Source: Tepidamorphaceae bacterium
GTDB taxonomy: Bacteria > Pseudomonadota > Alphaproteobacteria > Rhizobiales > Tepidamorphaceae
Reading direction: 5' to 3'
DNA length: 64,000 bases
Assembly: GCA_028279445.1 (NCBI GenBank)
Contig: JANQNT010000023.1
Location: 248,001-312,000 of the forward strand
Below are positions 61,642 to 64,000 of the stretch, piece by piece (positions within the stretch are counted from its first letter, which is position 1; each line of letters starts with the position of its first letter). The notes under the pieces were generated by a model, which was not told the origin of the DNA, did no database searches, and saw only the letters and a program-made list of their open reading frames with translations. Both the position numbers and the translations under genes were made by a program.

Positions 61642-62475
61642 GTGGTGAACGATCTTTCGATAGGGCGGAGGACAGCACTCTACGCCGTGACGCTGCTGGC
61701 CGTGGTGTATTCCTTCTTCCCAATCTACTGGATGATCATCTCAAGCTTCCGGGATGATGCGTCGCTGTACGCCGATGCCTCGCTCGTTCCAGGGCCGTTC
61801 CATCTCGTGAACTACGAAGTGCTTCTTGGGCTGACCGACTATCCGACCTGGTTCATGAATTCGATCCTCGTCGCAACCGGGACGGTCTGCATCACTCTGA
61901 TTTTTTCGGTGCTCATTGCCTATTCGGTGACTCGCCTGAAATTCAGGGGCAAGATGGCGATCATCGGGACGATGCTTTACGCCTATATGTTCCCGCCGAT
62001 GATGTTGGCGATCCCGCTGTATTCGCTGTTTGTGAAGCTGGGTATCGACGACACGCGGCTGTCGCTGATGGTCTCTCATTGCACGCTGACACTCCCGCTC
62101 GGTGTCTGGCTCCTGTGGGGGTTCTTCAAGCAGATTCCCATCGATGTCGAAGAAGCCGCGATGGTCGATGGCTGCTCGCGACTCAAGGCCTTCGTGCTGG
62201 TGGTGCTGCCGCTGACCCTGCCAGGCGTGGTCACCGTGGCCATCTTCTCCTTCCTGCTGTCTTGGACGGACTACACCTTCGCGCTGGTGATGATCGGGTC
62301 CGACCAGCTCAAGACGCTGCCTGCCGGGCTCGACACAATGGTTGGGCTCTACGAACTGCGCTGGGGCGAACTGATGGCCGGCTCGACGCTCATCGCGCTA
62401 CCGCTGCTTGTGATGTTCATGTTCCTCAGCCGGTTCTTCATTCAGGGACTTTCGGCCGGAGCGGTCAAAGGATAG
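61642..62475 (+). CDS. Sugar-type ABC permease, MalG/UgpE type
   Basis: The protein of about 277 residues has the EAA loop DVEEAAMVDGCSRLKAFVLV and ends FIQGLSAGAVKG, a typical MalG tail. An ATG at 61640 would stop after two codons. The GTG at 61642 behind GGAGG (six-base spacing) is the best start. It follows the upstream stop by one base and so is translationally coupled. Confidence 0.89.
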   Translation: MVNDLSIGRRTALYAVTLLAVVYSFFPIYWMIISSFRDDASLYADASLVPGPFHLVNYEVLLGLTDYPTWFMNSILVATGTVCITLIFSVLIAYSVTRLKFRGKMAIIGTMLYAYMFPPMMLAIPLYSLFVKLGIDDTRLSLMVSHCTLTLPLGVWLLWGFFKQIPIDVEEAAMVDGCSRLKAFVLVVLPLTLPGVVTVAIFSFLLSWTDYTFALVMIGSDQLKTLPAGLDTMVGLYELRWGELMAGSTLIALPLLVMFMFLSRFFIQGLSAGAVKG

Positions 62476-62490
62476 CGAGAGACGACAACA

Positions 62491-63396
62491 ATGACAGTCA
62501 AGACAATCGGCTTCATCGGCCTTGGAGCGATGGGCTCTGGGATGGTCCGGAACCTGATCAAGAACGGGTTCTCGGTAACCGGTTTCGACCTCGCGCCAAA
62601 CCTTGTCGAAGCGGCGGTGGCATCCGGCGCTCAGGCGGCGGAAACACCGCGAGATGCGGCTGCAGGCGCTGATCTGGTGATCACGATGCTGCCCAATGCG
62701 GTCAATGTCGATGCGGCCATGGATGACCCGGACGGGTTTCTGGCCGGCGCACCGGGTGACGCGCTGTTGATGAATTGCAGCTCAATAAATCCGTTCGAAG
62801 CCATGCGCCTGGGCCAGAAGGCGGCAGATGCTGGTTGGCGCTATGTGGACTGCGCGGTCGGACGCACCGCAACCCAAGCAGCCGAAGGCAAATGCCTGTT
62901 CATGATCGGTGGCGCTGCGGGCGACAAAGAAACGGTCAAGCCCGCGCTGGAGGCGATGGGCGATACCATCATCGACGGCGGCGAAATCGGCCGGGCCGCC
63001 ACGCTCAAGATCGTCAACAATTATCTGGCTTTGGTCTCCTGCCTTGCGACCGCCGAGGCCTTGGCTATCGGTAAGGCGATGGGGCTGACGACGGATCTTG
63101 CGCTTGAAGTGATCAACGGGACCACCGCGCGCAACGGCAACACCCAGCTGAACTTTCCCAATAAGGTGCTGCGCGGCGACGTCACACCTGGCTTCCCCCT
63201 GATGCACGGGCGCAAGGATCTCTCGATAGCAGTCGAGCTCATCGGCCAAGCGGGAGTTGCGAGCTATCTGGGGCGGCCGGCGCTTGAGGCCTTCGATGCC
63301 GCTGAGGAGCAGGGCCATGGCGGCAATGACTGCTCAGACATTCTCAACATGCTCGAAAACAACCGGTCGCCGGCGACTGAGGAGATCACCCGATGA
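62491..63396 (+). CDS. Beta-hydroxyacid dehydrogenase-family reductase, YihU-like
   Basis: The 301-residue protein has GLGAMG (11-16), TMLPN, catalytic Lys173 in LKIVNNY and long similarity to sulfolactaldehyde reductase YihU: VGRT (123-126), FPNKVLRGDVTPGF and KDLSIAVEL. Most relatives have a Ser-Gly-Gly loop where YihU and this protein have Gly-Arg-Thr; the Arg holds the sulfonate in YihU. It overlaps the following aldehyde dehydrogenase by four bases. Reduction or oxidation of a sulfonated or phosphorylated three-carbon aldehyde is plausible; a simple hydroxyacid remains possible. Confidence 0.83.
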   Translation: MTVKTIGFIGLGAMGSGMVRNLIKNGFSVTGFDLAPNLVEAAVASGAQAAETPRDAAAGADLVITMLPNAVNVDAAMDDPDGFLAGAPGDALLMNCSSINPFEAMRLGQKAADAGWRYVDCAVGRTATQAAEGKCLFMIGGAAGDKETVKPALEAMGDTIIDGGEIGRAATLKIVNNYLALVSCLATAEALAIGKAMGLTTDLALEVINGTTARNGNTQLNFPNKVLRGDVTPGFPLMHGRKDLSIAVELIGQAGVASYLGRPALEAFDAAEEQGHGGNDCSDILNMLENNRSPATEEITR

Positions 63397-64000
63397 CGGT
63401 CTCTGTTCAGGCGCTCGTCGATCAGGTCCGGGCGCGCAGCACCTTGGAGGACTTGCCGACAGGGCATTTCATCGCAGGCCGTTTCACCTCCGCTGAAACG
63501 GGCAGCGCACTTGAGGTCTATGATCCAGGTGCAGGGACATCCATCGGTGCCTTCGCCGCAGGCGGCGCTGCGGAGATCAATGAGGCCGTTGCGGCGGCGC
63601 GGAAGGCGTTTGAGCATAGCTGGCGGCGGACGACACCGGCCGAGCGCGGTCGCGTCATGAACCGGATCGCCGCACATATCCGAAGCAACGCCGATCTTCT
63701 GACCGTCGCTGAAAGCCTCGACTCGGGGAAGACCCTCTCGGAAGCCCGCGGTGATGTGAACAATGTCATCCGCACGTTTGAGTTCTTCGCCGGCGCCACT
63801 GACAAGGTGCAAGGCGACACCTTCGCCATCGATGACGGGCTTCTGGCCTACACGCTAAACGAACCGGCTGGCGTCACCGCGCATATCGTGCCGTGGAACT
63901 TCCCGATCGCCATGCTGGCCCGAAGCGTTGCTCCGGCTTTGGCTGCGGGTTGCACCATTGTTGCCAAGCCGGCTGAGCAGACCCCCGTGACGGCATTGCT
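63393..64000 (+). CDS. Aldehyde dehydrogenase, 3' end outside window
   Basis: This is the first 202 residues of an aldehyde dehydrogenase that runs off the right edge. Visible features are the N-terminal strand domain, SLDSGKT and PAGVTAHIVPWNFP with the substrate-pocket Asn, followed by the coenzyme strand VAKPAEQTPVTAL. The catalytic Cys and Glu lie outside the window. The ATG overlaps the reductase stop (ATGA). It is the likely oxidative partner for the aldehyde handled by the YihU-like enzyme. Confidence 0.85.
   Translation, partial: MTVSVQALVDQVRARSTLEDLPTGHFIAGRFTSAETGSALEVYDPGAGTSIGAFAAGGAAEINEAVAAARKAFEHSWRRTTPAERGRVMNRIAAHIRSNADLLTVAESLDSGKTLSEARGDVNNVIRTFEFFAGATDKVQGDTFAIDDGLLAYTLNEPAGVTAHIVPWNFPIAMLARSVAPALAAGCTIVAKPAEQTPVTAL

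Noticed and set aside
1-64000. CRISPR arrays, tRNA or rRNA genes
   Set aside because: No regularly spaced identical repeats and no cloverleaf or rRNA-like segments were noticed on either strand.

Overview
The window reads as a high-GC alphaproteobacterial chromosome (Rhizobiales/Rhodobacterales-like). The evidence is dense operons, many GntR regulators, ABC and TRAP importers for small organic solutes, Tat-type signals on binding proteins, and IS5-family elements typical of that class. No rRNA, tRNA or CRISPR array was recognised. Almost everything is transport plus catabolism, arranged as regulator-importer-enzyme modules.

Left part (1-17.8 kb). A GntR regulator and a DHDPS-family lyase diverge from a PruA-type glutamate-semialdehyde dehydrogenase. 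Next is a PhnF-like regulator with a Ugp-like ABC importer and an intracellular GpdQ-like phosphodiesterase, probably for an organophosphorus compound. A minus-strand operon follows with a phosphonoacetate hydrolase (PhnA) homologue, a second alkaline-phosphatase-superfamily enzyme, a DctPQM TRAP importer and an unusual amidase. It diverges from a SorC-type regulator, and a 7-bp inverted repeat lies between them.

Middle (18.0-42.7 kb). A catabolic block is bracketed by two diverged direct repeats (18.03 and 42.57 kb). Just inside them are a frameshifted IS5-type element (18.29-19.17 kb) and a second, internally deleted IS5-type element with intact ends (42.12-42.54 kb). A decayed tyrosine-recombinase fragment sits at 42.8 kb. 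The block holds an FCD-GntR regulator, an unrecognised Cys-cluster protein, a Liv-type ABC importer, SDRs, an HSL-type esterase, two glutamine-synthetase-like ligases, an orphan AllG/DUF1116 protein, a Baeyer-Villiger-type monooxygenase and a truncated class I amidotransferase. It also carries an ArgH-fold lyase with a polar amino-acid ABC importer and a LysR regulator. Two promoters in the block share an almost identical motif. I read the block as an acquired pathway for an amine/ketone-type compound plus a separate N-substituted amino acid module.

Right part (42.7-64 kb). A gene graveyard (recombinase, ECF sigma and aldo-keto reductase remnants) is followed by a GntR regulator with two palindromic operators, a PotABCD-like importer and a three-gene nitrile hydratase with split beta chain, arranged as in thiocyanate hydrolase. 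Behind it are an isocitrate-lyase-family enzyme and a cysteine hydrolase. A minus-strand operon (Zn-alcohol dehydrogenase, enolase-superfamily enzyme, aldehyde dehydrogenase, HDAC-like amidohydrolase) diverges from a GlxA-type AraC regulator. The window ends in a sugar-type ABC importer with a YihU-like reductase carrying a Gly-Arg-Thr loop and the start of an aldehyde dehydrogenase.
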